From positions 2,976,001 to 3,040,000 of the forward strand of contig NZ_CP113062.1 of the NCBI RefSeq assembly GCF_026625765.1: a stretch of 64,000 nucleotides of DNA, given 5' to 3'. The stretch is from Frigoribacterium sp. SL97. GTDB lineage: Bacteria; Actinomycetota; Actinomycetes; Actinomycetales; Microbacteriaceae. The notes beneath the pieces are model-generated. The model was not told the origin of the DNA and did no database searches. It saw only the letters and a program-made list of their open reading frames with translations. The translations under genes and the position numbers were made by a program. This document shows, piece after piece, positions 9,750 through 17,505 of the stretch. The first letter of the stretch is position 1; every line of letters starts with the position of its first letter.

Positions 9750-11227
9750 GCGGCGGCGAACGGGTCGGGGGTGAGCACGTAGACCGTCTCGAGGTACTCG
9801 TGGATGCCCTCGGCACCGCCCTCGCGGCCGAGGCCCGACGACTTGACGCCGCCGAACGGGGCCGAGGCGTTCGACACCACGCCGACGTTCAGCCCGAGCA
9901 TGCCGGTCTGCAGCCGCTGCCCTCTGGCGAGGTCCCGCGTGAAGGCGTAGGCGACGAGCCCGAACTCGGTGTCGTTCGCGAGGCGGACCCCCTCGGCCTC
10001 GTCCCGGAACGTCGAGACGGCCAGGACGGGGCCGAAGATCTCGGTCGTCAGGATCTCGCTGCCGGGGGCGACGCCCGACACGACGGTCGGCTCGAAGAAC
10101 GTGCCCGGACCGTCGACGGGGTGGCCGCCGGTCTCGACCACCGCGCCGTGGGCGATGGCGTCGCGGACCAGGCGGTCGGCCTTGTCGACGGCCCGGTCGT
10201 CGATCAACGGGCCCACGGAGACCCCGTCGTCGGTCCCCGCGCCCACCCGGAGTCCTCGCACGCGCTCGACCACCCGGGCGGTGAACTCGTCGGCGACCGA
10301 CTCGTGCACGATGAACCGGTTGGCGGCAGTGCAGGCCTGGCCCACGTTGCGGAACTTCGCCTGCATCGCGCCCTCGACCGCGGCGTCGAGGTCGGCGTCG
10401 TCGAAGACGACGAAGGGCGCGTTGCCCCCGAGTTCCATCGAGGTGCGCAACACCTGCTGGGAGGCCTGCGTCAGCAGCGTCGAACCGACCGGCGTCGACC
10501 CCGTGAAGCTGAGCTTCCGGAGGCGCGGGTCACGGATCAGGGGCTCGCACACGTCGTTCGCCGACAGGGTCGTCACGACGTTCACCACCCCGTCGGGAAC
10601 ACCCGCCTCGGCGAGCAGGGCGGCGAAGGCGAGCGTGGTGAGCGGGGTCAGCTCGGCGGGCTTGACGACCACCGTGCAGCCGGCGGCGAGGGCGGGCGCG
10701 ATCTTGCGGGTCGCCATGGCGAGGGGGAAGTTCCAGGGGGTGATCAGCAGGCAGGGGCCCACCGGGCGGTGCAGCACCGTCGTCCGGCCGGTGCCCTCGG
10801 GGTTGGTGCCGTAGCGACCCGAGACGCGCACGGCCTCTTCGGAGAACCAGCGGAGGAACTCGCCGCCGTAGGTGACCTCGCCGAGCGACTCGTCCAGCGG
10901 CTTGCCCATCTCGAGCGTCATCAGGAGGGCGAAGTCGTCGCGCCGCTGCATCAGCAGGTCGAAGGCGCTACGCAACACCTCGCTGCGGTGGCGGGGGGAC
11001 GTGGCCGCCCAGTCCTCTTGCGCGGCGACCGCGGCGTCGAGGGCCCGCAGGCCGTCGGCGGGAGTGGCGTCGGCCACCGCGACCAGGACCTCGCCCGTGG
11101 CCGGGTCGACGACGTCGATCGTCTCGCCGGAGGACGACGGGCCCCACGAGCCCCCCACGAAGAGGCCGGTGGGCACGGCCTCGACCACGCGACGACGCTC
11201 GGCGGCCGTCACGACCGGGCGGCTCAC
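9746..11227 (-). CDS. gabD: NAD(P)-dependent succinate-semialdehyde dehydrogenase
   Basis: A 493-residue aldehyde dehydrogenase of the GabD class, oxidising succinate semialdehyde to succinate in GABA breakdown. Seen in the sequence: TPWNFPLAMATRKIAPALAAG (cofactor-binding segment), the general-base Glu in SMELGGNAPF, the nucleophilic Cys in NVGQACTAANR and the late EIFGPVL and PFGGVKSSGLGREGG motifs. All key residues are present and the length is normal. The gene overlaps pncA upstream and the Gfo/Idh oxidoreductase downstream by four bases each. No GABA aminotransferase is in the window, so a broader aldehyde range is possible. Confidence 0.87.
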   Translation of the reverse strand: MSRPVVTAAERRRVVEAVPTGLFVGGSWGPSSSGETIDVVDPATGEVLVAVADATPADGLRALDAAVAAQEDWAATSPRHRSEVLRSAFDLLMQRRDDFALLMTLEMGKPLDESLGEVTYGGEFLRWFSEEAVRVSGRYGTNPEGTGRTTVLHRPVGPCLLITPWNFPLAMATRKIAPALAAGCTVVVKPAELTPLTTLAFAALLAEAGVPDGVVNVVTTLSANDVCEPLIRDPRLRKLSFTGSTPVGSTLLTQASQQVLRTSMELGGNAPFVVFDDADLDAAVEGAMQAKFRNVGQACTAANRFIVHESVADEFTARVVERVRGLRVGAGTDDGVSVGPLIDDRAVDKADRLVRDAIAHGAVVETGGHPVDGPGTFFEPTVVSGVAPGSEILTTEIFGPVLAVSTFRDEAEGVRLANDTEFGLVAYAFTRDLARGQRLQTGMLGLNVGVVSNASAPFGGVKSSGLGREGGAEGIHEYLETVYVLTPDPFAAA

Positions 11228-11832
11228 GCCGGGACCCCGGTCGAGCCGTCGACGACGTCGGACGACGGGACCGTGCGCACGCCGGCCGCGCGCAGCTCGG
11301 CCAGGGCGGCCTCGCTCGGAGCCGGGGCCACACCCGCCACGAGGTCGGTCAGCACCGTGACCCCGAGCCCGGCGGTGACGGCGTCGAGGGCCGAGGCCCG
11401 GACGCAGTGGTCGGTCGCCAGACCGACGACGTCGACCTCGTCGACGCCCGTCGCGGCGAGGACGTCACCGAACGGTCGCCCGTCGTCGACGAGCCCGTCG
11501 AACAACGAATAGGCCGGCCGACCGTCGCCCTTGAGCACGTGGACGTCGACGAGGGCGGTGTCGAGGTCGGGGTGGTAGTCGGCACCGGTCGAACCCTTCA
11601 CGCAGTGGACCGGCCACGAGTCGACGAAGTCGGGCTCGAGGCTGAAGTGGCCGCCGTTGTCGCCGTCGGCCGCGTGCCAGTCGCGGCTGGCGACGACGAG
11701 GTCGTACCGGTCGCGATGGGCGCGGAGGTGGTCGGTGACCGCCTGCGCGACGTGGGCGCCGCCGGTGACCCCGAGCGCGCCTCCTTCGGTGAAGTCGTTC
11801 TGGACGTCGATGACGAAGAGTGCTCTGGTCAT
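11224..11832 (-). CDS. pncA: Nicotinamidase (isochorismatase family)
   Basis: A 202-residue isochorismatase-fold hydrolase that deamidates nicotinamide to nicotinate in NAD salvage. The catalytic triad is visible: D9 in FVIDVQNDF, K101 in HVLKGDG and C143 in TDHCVRASALDA. The metal-binding ASRDWH stretch (D51, H53) is present as well. It is the first gene of the pncA-gabD-oxidoreductase operon and overlaps gabD by four bases. Only 38 bases separate it from the end of the divergently irrelevant, same-strand PBP4 gene upstream. Confidence 0.88.
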   Translation of the reverse strand: MTRALFVIDVQNDFTEGGALGVTGGAHVAQAVTDHLRAHRDRYDLVVASRDWHAADGDNGGHFSLEPDFVDSWPVHCVKGSTGADYHPDLDTALVDVHVLKGDGRPAYSLFDGLVDDGRPFGDVLAATGVDEVDVVGLATDHCVRASALDAVTAGLGVTVLTDLVAGVAPAPSEAALAELRAAGVRTVPSSDVVDGSTGVPA

Positions 11833-11870
11833 GCCACCATTCTCGCGCGCCGCACCGACAGCGGCACGCC

Positions 11871-13399
11871 TCAGCCGTTGGCCAGGTTGTCGCCGCAGTT
11901 GTAGACGGCCGTGGTCAGGGTGTCGAGGGCGGCCCGCGCGTCGTCCTGCACGGAGCCGATCGCGTAGAAGGCGAAGGTGAGCTTCGTGCCGTCCGCCGCG
12001 TCCACCGTGCCGGCCAGGGTGTAGGCCGTGTCGATCCAGCCGGTCTTGGCGTGCACGGCACCACGGGCCACGGCGTTCGCGCCTGTGAACCGGGAGGCGA
12101 GCGTGCCCGTCTTGCCCGACACCGGCAGCGCGTCGTAGACGACGCCGAGGCCGTGCTCGCGGTTCAGGACCTGGATCATCAGGCGCGCGACGAAGGTCGA
12201 GGGCACGGCGTCGTTCTCGCTCAGGCCGGACCCGTCGATGATCGTGAGCGAGGACGTGTCGAGACCATAGGTCGACGAGAGCACGGACTTGTAGAGGGCG
12301 GTGAGCGACGCGGCCGACCCGTCGGCACCGGACGCCTTCGACGAGACGCGAGCGAGCATCTCGGCGAGGGTGTTGTCAGAGGTCGGCAGCAGCTGCGAGA
12401 TCAGGCGGCCGACCGGCTGGGACGACACCTGGGCGATCACGGTGCCGCTCGTGGCGGCGCCCTGGGTCATGGTGGCGGAGTCGGCGCCGACGACGCCCGC
12501 GGCGACGAGCGCGGAGCGGAAGGCGTCGCCGGCACGGGCGACGGGGTCGGTGCTGCGCGGACTCGTCTGGGCCGCAGGGTTCGCCCGGTCGCCGTCGACC
12601 ATGAGCGCGGTGACCTCGGAGTGGTACCCGATGGTCTGCTCGGTGCGCTTCCAGGACGGGTCCCACTTGTCGGAGGGGTTCCAGAAGGTGGCGTCGAGCG
12701 TGATCTGCGTGAGGGGCTGCTCGCCGAGCGACGCCTTCACCTGGGTCGCGAGGTCGGCCACCGTGGGGGCCCCGGCGTACACGCTCGAGCCGGTGGCGCT
12801 GAGCGTGGCGTCACCGCCGCCGACCAGGGACACGGCACCCGTCCCGGCGTCGCCGGTCACCCGGGTCGTGAGACGCGCGTCGGGCCCGAGGACCGACAGG
12901 GCGACCGCGCTCGTCAGGGTCTTCAACACGCTGCCCGTGCGAGCCGGGGTCGAACCGTTGCGGTCGAAGAGGACCTCGCCCGTGGCGGCGTTGACCACGC
13001 TGCCCTCGAACTGGGCGAGACGGGCGTCGGACGCGGCCCCGGTGACCGAGCAGGTCCGGAGGCGCGTGGCACCCGGGATCTCGGCGGGAACCGAACGGGC
13101 AGGGTCGACCGAGGGGGTCGGGGTCGGGGTCACCGTGACCGCCGGCTCGGGGCTCGACGCGGCGGCCCGTGCCGTCCCGGCGTCGGGCGCGGTGGCGGCC
13201 CCGGCGGCCACGGCGCCGCCGCCGAGCAGCGCGAAGGCGAGGACGCCCGCCGTCACGACGACCCCCGCGGACGCGAGGAGACCCAACGCCGCACCGAGGC
13301 GCCCGCCCCCGTGGACCGGGCCGCGTCGCCGGAGCCGACGCCGTCGCCCCCCGTGGTCGACTCGGGACGGTCGTGACGTGGCTCACCCTGATCGCTCAT
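11871..13399 (-). CDS. dacB: D-alanyl-D-alanine carboxypeptidase/endopeptidase, PBP4 (S13) type; apparent frameshift near start
   Basis: Secreted penicillin-binding protein trimming peptidoglycan stem peptides. The uninterrupted frame (11871-13286) starts only with TTG inside the signal-anchor helix. It carries the S13 active-site motifs GSVLKTL (SxxK), TSDNTLAEML (SxN) and HAKTGW (KTG). The natural N-terminus is in the next frame from ATG 13399 (MSDQGEPRHDRPES), a polar cytoplasmic tail that would join the helix LGAALGLLASAGVVV if one base were added to the five-C run at 13306-13310. The corrected protein has about 508 residues. The region after the helix is Ala/Pro/Thr-rich (PTPTPS). I read this as an indel in the assembly, with low probability of a true mutation. 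Confidence 0.8.
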
Positions 13400-13430
13400 C
13401 GAGGACATCATACGGAGCCTCGCGCCCACG

Positions 13431-14414
13431 TCATCCCTCGGAGGGGTACCGCACGCCGATCTGTCGGCGGACCTCGTCCATGGTGCGCATGACGCCCACG
13501 ACGTCGGCGGCTGTCAGCAGCGGACTCTCTCGCTCGCCCGCCGCCACGACCCGTTCGAGTTCGAGCGCCTGGTGGTGCATGCCCCTCAGCCCGTTCTCGT
13601 CGGCCTCGTAGCGTTCGACCACGGCGTCGTCCTGATCACGCACCGTGAAGCCCCCGGGCGCGTAGAACGTGTCGTCGACGTCGATGCGGCCGGCGGTGCC
13701 GAGCAGCGTCGCCGTGTTGCGCCCCGAGATGTCGAGGGCGGCGTACAGCTGGGCCGTCGCACCCGACTCGTGACCGAGCTGGATCGCGACGCGGGCGTCC
13801 ACGCCCTGGTCGCTCAGCGTGGCGGCGGCCGAGACCGTCGAGGGCGCCCCGAGCAGGTCGTCCGCGAACGACACCGGGTACACCCCGAGGTCGAGCAGGG
13901 CCCCGCCGCCGAGGGCCGGGTCGTTGATGCGGTGGTGGGGATCGGTGGGCAGCGACTGGACGTGCACGGCCGTCAGGAGGCGCACCTCGCCGATGACCCC
14001 GGAGCGCACGACCTCGCGCAGTCGCGCGCTCTGCGGCGTGTACCGCGTCCACATCGCCTCGAGGACGACCACGCCGGCCTCGCGAGCGGCCGCGTGGACC
14101 CGCTCGGCCTCGATGGCGTTCACGGTGAAGGCCTTCTCGACGAGGACGTGCTTGCCGGCAGCGATGGCCAGCAGGGCGTTCTCGGCGTGGAACGGGTGCG
14201 GGGTGGCGACGTAGACCACGTCGACCTCGGGGTCGGCGACCAGGTCGTCGTAGCTGCCGTGAGCCCCCGGGACCCCGGCACGGTCGGCGAACTCGCGTGC
14301 CTTGGCCAGGTCTCGCGATCCGACGGCGGAGACGGTCGACCCCGCCCCCTGCAGGTCGGACGTGAAGGTGGCGGCGATGCCGCCGGCGCCGAGGATTCCC
14401 CATCGAAGTGTCAT
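13431..14414 (-). CDS. Gfo/Idh/MocA family oxidoreductase (trans-dihydrodiol dehydrogenase-like)
   Basis: A 327-residue Rossmann-fold dehydrogenase, distinct from the one at 8.7 kb. The start MTLRWGILGAGGIAATF is the dinucleotide-binding turn. The motifs VYVATPHPFHAENALLAI, EKAFTVN (the EKP position with Ala for Pro) and EAMWTRYTPQ place it with dimeric dihydrodiol dehydrogenase-like Gfo/Idh enzymes. The C-terminal domain shows GGGALLDLGVYP. It seems to be a single gene; the next gene on this strand upstream ends 68 bases away. Substrate unknown. Confidence 0.84.
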   Translation of the reverse strand: MTLRWGILGAGGIAATFTSDLQGAGSTVSAVGSRDLAKAREFADRAGVPGAHGSYDDLVADPEVDVVYVATPHPFHAENALLAIAAGKHVLVEKAFTVNAIEAERVHAAAREAGVVVLEAMWTRYTPQSARLREVVRSGVIGEVRLLTAVHVQSLPTDPHHRINDPALGGGALLDLGVYPVSFADDLLGAPSTVSAAATLSDQGVDARVAIQLGHESGATAQLYAALDISGRNTATLLGTAGRIDVDDTFYAPGGFTVRDQDDAVVERYEADENGLRGMHHQALELERVVAAGERESPLLTAADVVGVMRTMDEVRRQIGVRYPSEG

Positions 14415-14482
14415 GCGGACTGTCTACCAGTCACCGCCGACGGGGAGGCCCGCGAGGGTCGAGGCGCCGTCCCGCGGTTCGT

Positions 14483-15211
14483 TCAGCAGGCGTACCAACG
14501 ACTGGCCGAACGGACGAAGTCCGGGCTGTCGTCCGGTGCTCCCCCGTGCACGGCGGCGAACCCGACACAGGCGTGCGCGAGGTCTCCGCGGAAGTCCGGT
14601 CGGTAGACGGCGTCGCGGTGCGGGGCCGAGGCCCACCACTTGGCGGCGGCGACGTCGCCCGTGGTCGACGTGCCGCCCGCGAGGTTGCCGTCGCAGCCGA
14701 CCGGGGGCACCCCGTCGCTGCGGACCACCTCGCCCTTGTGCCCCCAAGCGCTCAACGGATCGGGGCTCGGGTCGCCGGCGACCCAGAAGAGGTACTGCTC
14801 GAGGCACGCGTCGTACCGCACGTTCGCGGCCGGCAGCAGCCCGAGGCACGCCGCCTGTCGCCGCTCGTCGTACGCCGTCCGGAACGCGTCGAGGTCGGCG
14901 GCGGTCGTGCCCGTGGCGCCGCTCGCCGCGTCGGGGGCACCCGTCGCGCCGCTCCCGGCATCGGCGCCGGGCTGCGCGGGCGAGGGGACGGAGGCGCCGG
15001 TGGCGTCGTCGACGCACCCCGCGCCTCCTGCGTCCTCGGTCGTGGGGCCCGCCTCGGATGCGGGGTCGCCGCTCGCGAGGACCACCGTCGTCGGTCCGTC
15101 GGCCACGCCGGCCGTCGCGAGGGCCGAGGAGTCGCCTCCGGCCCAGACGACGAGGAGGATGCCCGCCAGGACGGCGGCGAGCAGCGCGGTGCAGATCACT
15201 CGGAGAGGCAT
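14483..15211 (-). CDS. Secreted CAP-like (SCP/PR1) domain protein, cysteine-rich
   Basis: A predicted exported protein of 242 residues. The start at 15211 is preferred over the ATG at 15220 because AAGGAG ends nine bases before 15211 but abuts 15220. The signal peptide MPLRVICTALLAAVLAGILL is followed by an Ala/Gly/Thr-rich linker of about 80 residues. The C-terminal half has the arrangement of a CAP domain: an RRQAACLGLLPA helix start, later KWWASAPHRDAVYRPDF, equivalent to the family HR-(N)I motif, and ACVGFAAVHG. Six cysteines in the mature part suggest disulfides. CAP proteins are secreted and often bind lipids or act at the cell surface; the activity here is unknown. Assignment to the superfamily is by motif only. 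Confidence 0.6.
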   Translation of the reverse strand: MPLRVICTALLAAVLAGILLVVWAGGDSSALATAGVADGPTTVVLASGDPASEAGPTTEDAGGAGCVDDATGASVPSPAQPGADAGSGATGAPDAASGATGTTAADLDAFRTAYDERRQAACLGLLPAANVRYDACLEQYLFWVAGDPSPDPLSAWGHKGEVVRSDGVPPVGCDGNLAGGTSTTGDVAAAKWWASAPHRDAVYRPDFRGDLAHACVGFAAVHGGAPDDSPDFVRSASRWYAC

Positions 15212-15374
15212 GCGGGCCATCTCCTTCCGGCATCAGGTGGTCGTCGCAGATCGACCGTAGGGCGACGGAACGACGCCCGGGGGCCGTTCGGGGTACAAGT
15301 CGACGACGCCCTCACCACTATTGGGGGCGGAGGGACCGGGACCGGGGCCTCGAGAGGCACGCCCTCGGACGAGA

Positions 15375-15405
15375 ACAGCCCCGGGTCGTGGTGACCCGGG
15401 GCTGT
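15375..15405 (-). terminator. Hairpin terminator downstream of tRNA-Thr
   Basis: A 12-bp perfect stem (15375-15386 with 15394-15405) and a 7-base loop start three bases after the encoded CCA end of the tRNA on the minus strand. Confidence 0.6.
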
Positions 15406-15407
15406 GG

Positions 15408-15483
15408 TGGAGCCGCTTATCAGAATCGAACTGATGACCTTCTCATTACGAGTGAGACGCTCTACCGACTGAGCTAAAGCGGC
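15408..15483 (-). tRNA. tRNA-Thr (CGT)
   Basis: The minus strand folds into a full cloverleaf. The acceptor arms GCCGCTT and AAGCGGC pair, the D arm contains GCTCAGTCGGTAGAGC, and the anticodon stem TCTCA/TGAGA closes a loop with CGT, reading the threonine codon ACG. The T arm is GGTTC-type with TTCGATTC. The CCA end is encoded (15408-15410). Confidence 0.96.
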
Positions 15484-15540
15484 GGGGCCGGCCTCGGCCG
15501 GTTGCCCGTGCCTCGCGGCACGATTAGATACTGTACAGGA

Positions 15541-16221
15541 TCAGCGGACCTCACGCGTCACGAGGCGACCGAGCTCGACGAAGCTGGCCTCCATGCGGGC
15601 GCGCAGGCTGTACCGCATGTCGCTGAGGTGGTCCACGTCGTCGTCGTCGATCCACTCGGCCCAGGCATGGCGGAGGGTGGCGATGCTGACGAGCGACACC
15701 AGGTGCGCGCGGCTGAGCAACGAGGCGTCGACGGCGTCGTCCGCCACCCCCTCGTCGGCCGCCATTCGTTGCGCGACGACGGTCGTCAGTCGCTCCTCGA
15801 AGACGCGCGTCGACGCGATGCGACGGGCCAGCAGGTCGGGGTGGGCCCGCAGCACCCGTCGGCGCAGGACGACCAGTTCGCGATCCACCGTGGCCGACTC
15901 GACGGCGTGCGTCAGCAGCTGGATCAGGCTCGACAGCACGGGCTCGTCGCGTTGGGCCACGAACCGCTCGAGGTCTCGACCGTCCGGCAGCGCGGGCGGA
16001 TCACCGACGACGGCTTCTTCCTTGGAGGGGAAGTAGTTGAAGAAGGTGCGCGGCGAGACGTCGGCCCGGCGGCTGACCATGTCGACCGTCACCGCGTCGA
16101 GCCCGTGTTCGACGATGAGGTCGAGGACGGCGACCTGGATCGCTCGTCGGGTGGCCAGACGTTTGCGCTCGCGCAGACCGGGGGCGGCGTTCGGGTCGCT
16201 CATCAGGCCATCATCGCTCAT
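15541..16221 (-). CDS. TetR family transcriptional regulator
   Basis: A 226-residue regulator. The N-terminal helix-turn-helix is typical of TetR: RKRLATRRAIQVAVLDLIVEHG, then VDMVSRRADVSPRTFFNYFPSKEEAV, where the recognition helix carries the family FFNYFPSKE. The C-terminal ligand domain (about 90-220) is not assignable. A second in-frame ATG at 16203 is equally plausible as start; neither has a clear ribosome binding site. No transporter or enzyme is divergently placed next to it, so its target is unknown. The neighbour upstream is holB on the same strand. Confidence 0.85.
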   Translation of the reverse strand: MSDDGLMSDPNAAPGLRERKRLATRRAIQVAVLDLIVEHGLDAVTVDMVSRRADVSPRTFFNYFPSKEEAVVGDPPALPDGRDLERFVAQRDEPVLSSLIQLLTHAVESATVDRELVVLRRRVLRAHPDLLARRIASTRVFEERLTTVVAQRMAADEGVADDAVDASLLSRAHLVSLVSIATLRHAWAEWIDDDDVDHLSDMRYSLRARMEASFVELGRLVTREVR

Positions 16222-16316
16222 GCCGCCGGGGAAAGGGGTGGACGCCCCCCGCCGATCCGGCGCTCGCGCCGGTGCCGCCGGGCCGGTGCCGCCGGCGGCG
16301 GTGTCGCCGGCGCGGG

Positions 16317-17465
16317 TCAGCGGGTGGCGTGACGGCTGACGACCACCAGCATGGCTTCGAGCGCCATGGCCGGCGACACGTTGGCCTCGATGCGGCGGCG
16401 GGCCAGGGCGATCGCGTCGAGGACGGCCAGGGTCGCGGCCGGGGTGGAAGCGGTCGCCGCGGCGTCGAGCTGTGCCCGGATGGCCTCGTTGATGGGCTGC
16501 TCGTCGACGCCCAGCTGCAGCAGCAGGACGTCGCGGTACAGCGAGAGGAGGTCGACCATGATGCGATCGATCCCGTCGCGGAGGCTCCGGGTCGCTCGGC
16601 GTTTCTGGTCGTCCTCGAGGGCGCGCAGTTGGCTCCGCAACGCCGGAGGCACGGTGCCACCCGGCTCGACGCCCAGGGAGCGCAGGGCGCTCGCCCGTTC
16701 TTCGGCGTCACGCTCTTCCGTGATCGCCTTGGCGTCGTCGCCCGCCACCGCGAGCAGGGTCGCCGCCGCGATGACGGCGTCCGAGACGCTGCGGATGCCC
16801 AGGGCGGTCTCGAGGGTCTGACGACGTCGCGACCTCGCCGAGGAGTCGAGCGCCAGGCGCCGCGCCATGCCGATGTGGCTCTGGGCCTCCCGGGCCGCCA
16901 CGAGGGCGATCTCCGACTCCACCCCGTCGCGGTCCTCGAGGAGCGCGGCGACGTCGGCCACGGCGGGCATGCGGAGGCGCACGCTGCGGACGCGGGAGCG
17001 GATCGTCGGGATGAGGTCGGCCTCGCTCGGGGCGCACAGCAGCCAGACCGTCCGGGGTGGCGGCTCCTCGAGCGCCTTGAGCAGGAGGTTCGAGGTCCGC
17101 TCGGTCATGCGGTCGGCGTCCTCGATGACGACCACCCGGTAGCGACCCACCGACGGCGAGAACTGGCTCGCCGCGACCAGGGACCGGACCTCGTCGATCG
17201 TGATGATGATGCGTTCCGTGCTGAGGACCGCGAGGTCGGGATGCGACCTCGCGGCGACCTGCCGGAGGGTCGCCTCCTCGTCGGCCGGCTCTCGTGAGAG
17301 CAACGCGGCCGCGAAGGCGTAGGCGAGGTTGGAGCGACCCGAGCCGGGCGGGCCGGTGATGAGCCACGAATGGGTCATCGAGGCGTTGCCGGGCTGGGTG
17401 GAAGCCGCCGCTGTCAACGCCTCGATGGCGTCGGGCTGACCCGTGAGGTGTTCCCAGAGGGGCAT
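16317..17465 (-). CDS. holB: DNA polymerase III subunit delta'
   Basis: A 382-residue clamp-loader subunit of the AAA+ family. The P-loop reads GPPGSGRSN with Arg in place of the Lys that contacts ATP, as expected for a stator subunit that does not hydrolyse ATP. VVVIEDADRMTERTSNLLLKALEEPP is the Walker B/sensor region, and RSRV is the SRC-type motif. The cysteine zinc module common between Walker A and the HPDL motif is absent here (PADEEATLRQVAARSHPD holds no Cys). It lies 40 bases after the topA end on the same strand, the conserved topA-holB pairing; tmk is missing from between them. Confidence 0.92.
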   Translation of the reverse strand: MPLWEHLTGQPDAIEALTAAASTQPGNASMTHSWLITGPPGSGRSNLAYAFAAALLSREPADEEATLRQVAARSHPDLAVLSTERIIITIDEVRSLVAASQFSPSVGRYRVVVIEDADRMTERTSNLLLKALEEPPPRTVWLLCAPSEADLIPTIRSRVRSVRLRMPAVADVAALLEDRDGVESEIALVAAREAQSHIGMARRLALDSSARSRRRQTLETALGIRSVSDAVIAAATLLAVAGDDAKAITEERDAEERASALRSLGVEPGGTVPPALRSQLRALEDDQKRRATRSLRDGIDRIMVDLLSLYRDVLLLQLGVDEQPINEAIRAQLDAAATASTPAATLAVLDAIALARRRIEANVSPAMALEAMLVVVSRHATR

Positions 17466-17505
17466 GGTCAGCGTGCGCCCTCGACTCGAGGGCCTACCCC
17501 GCCGG

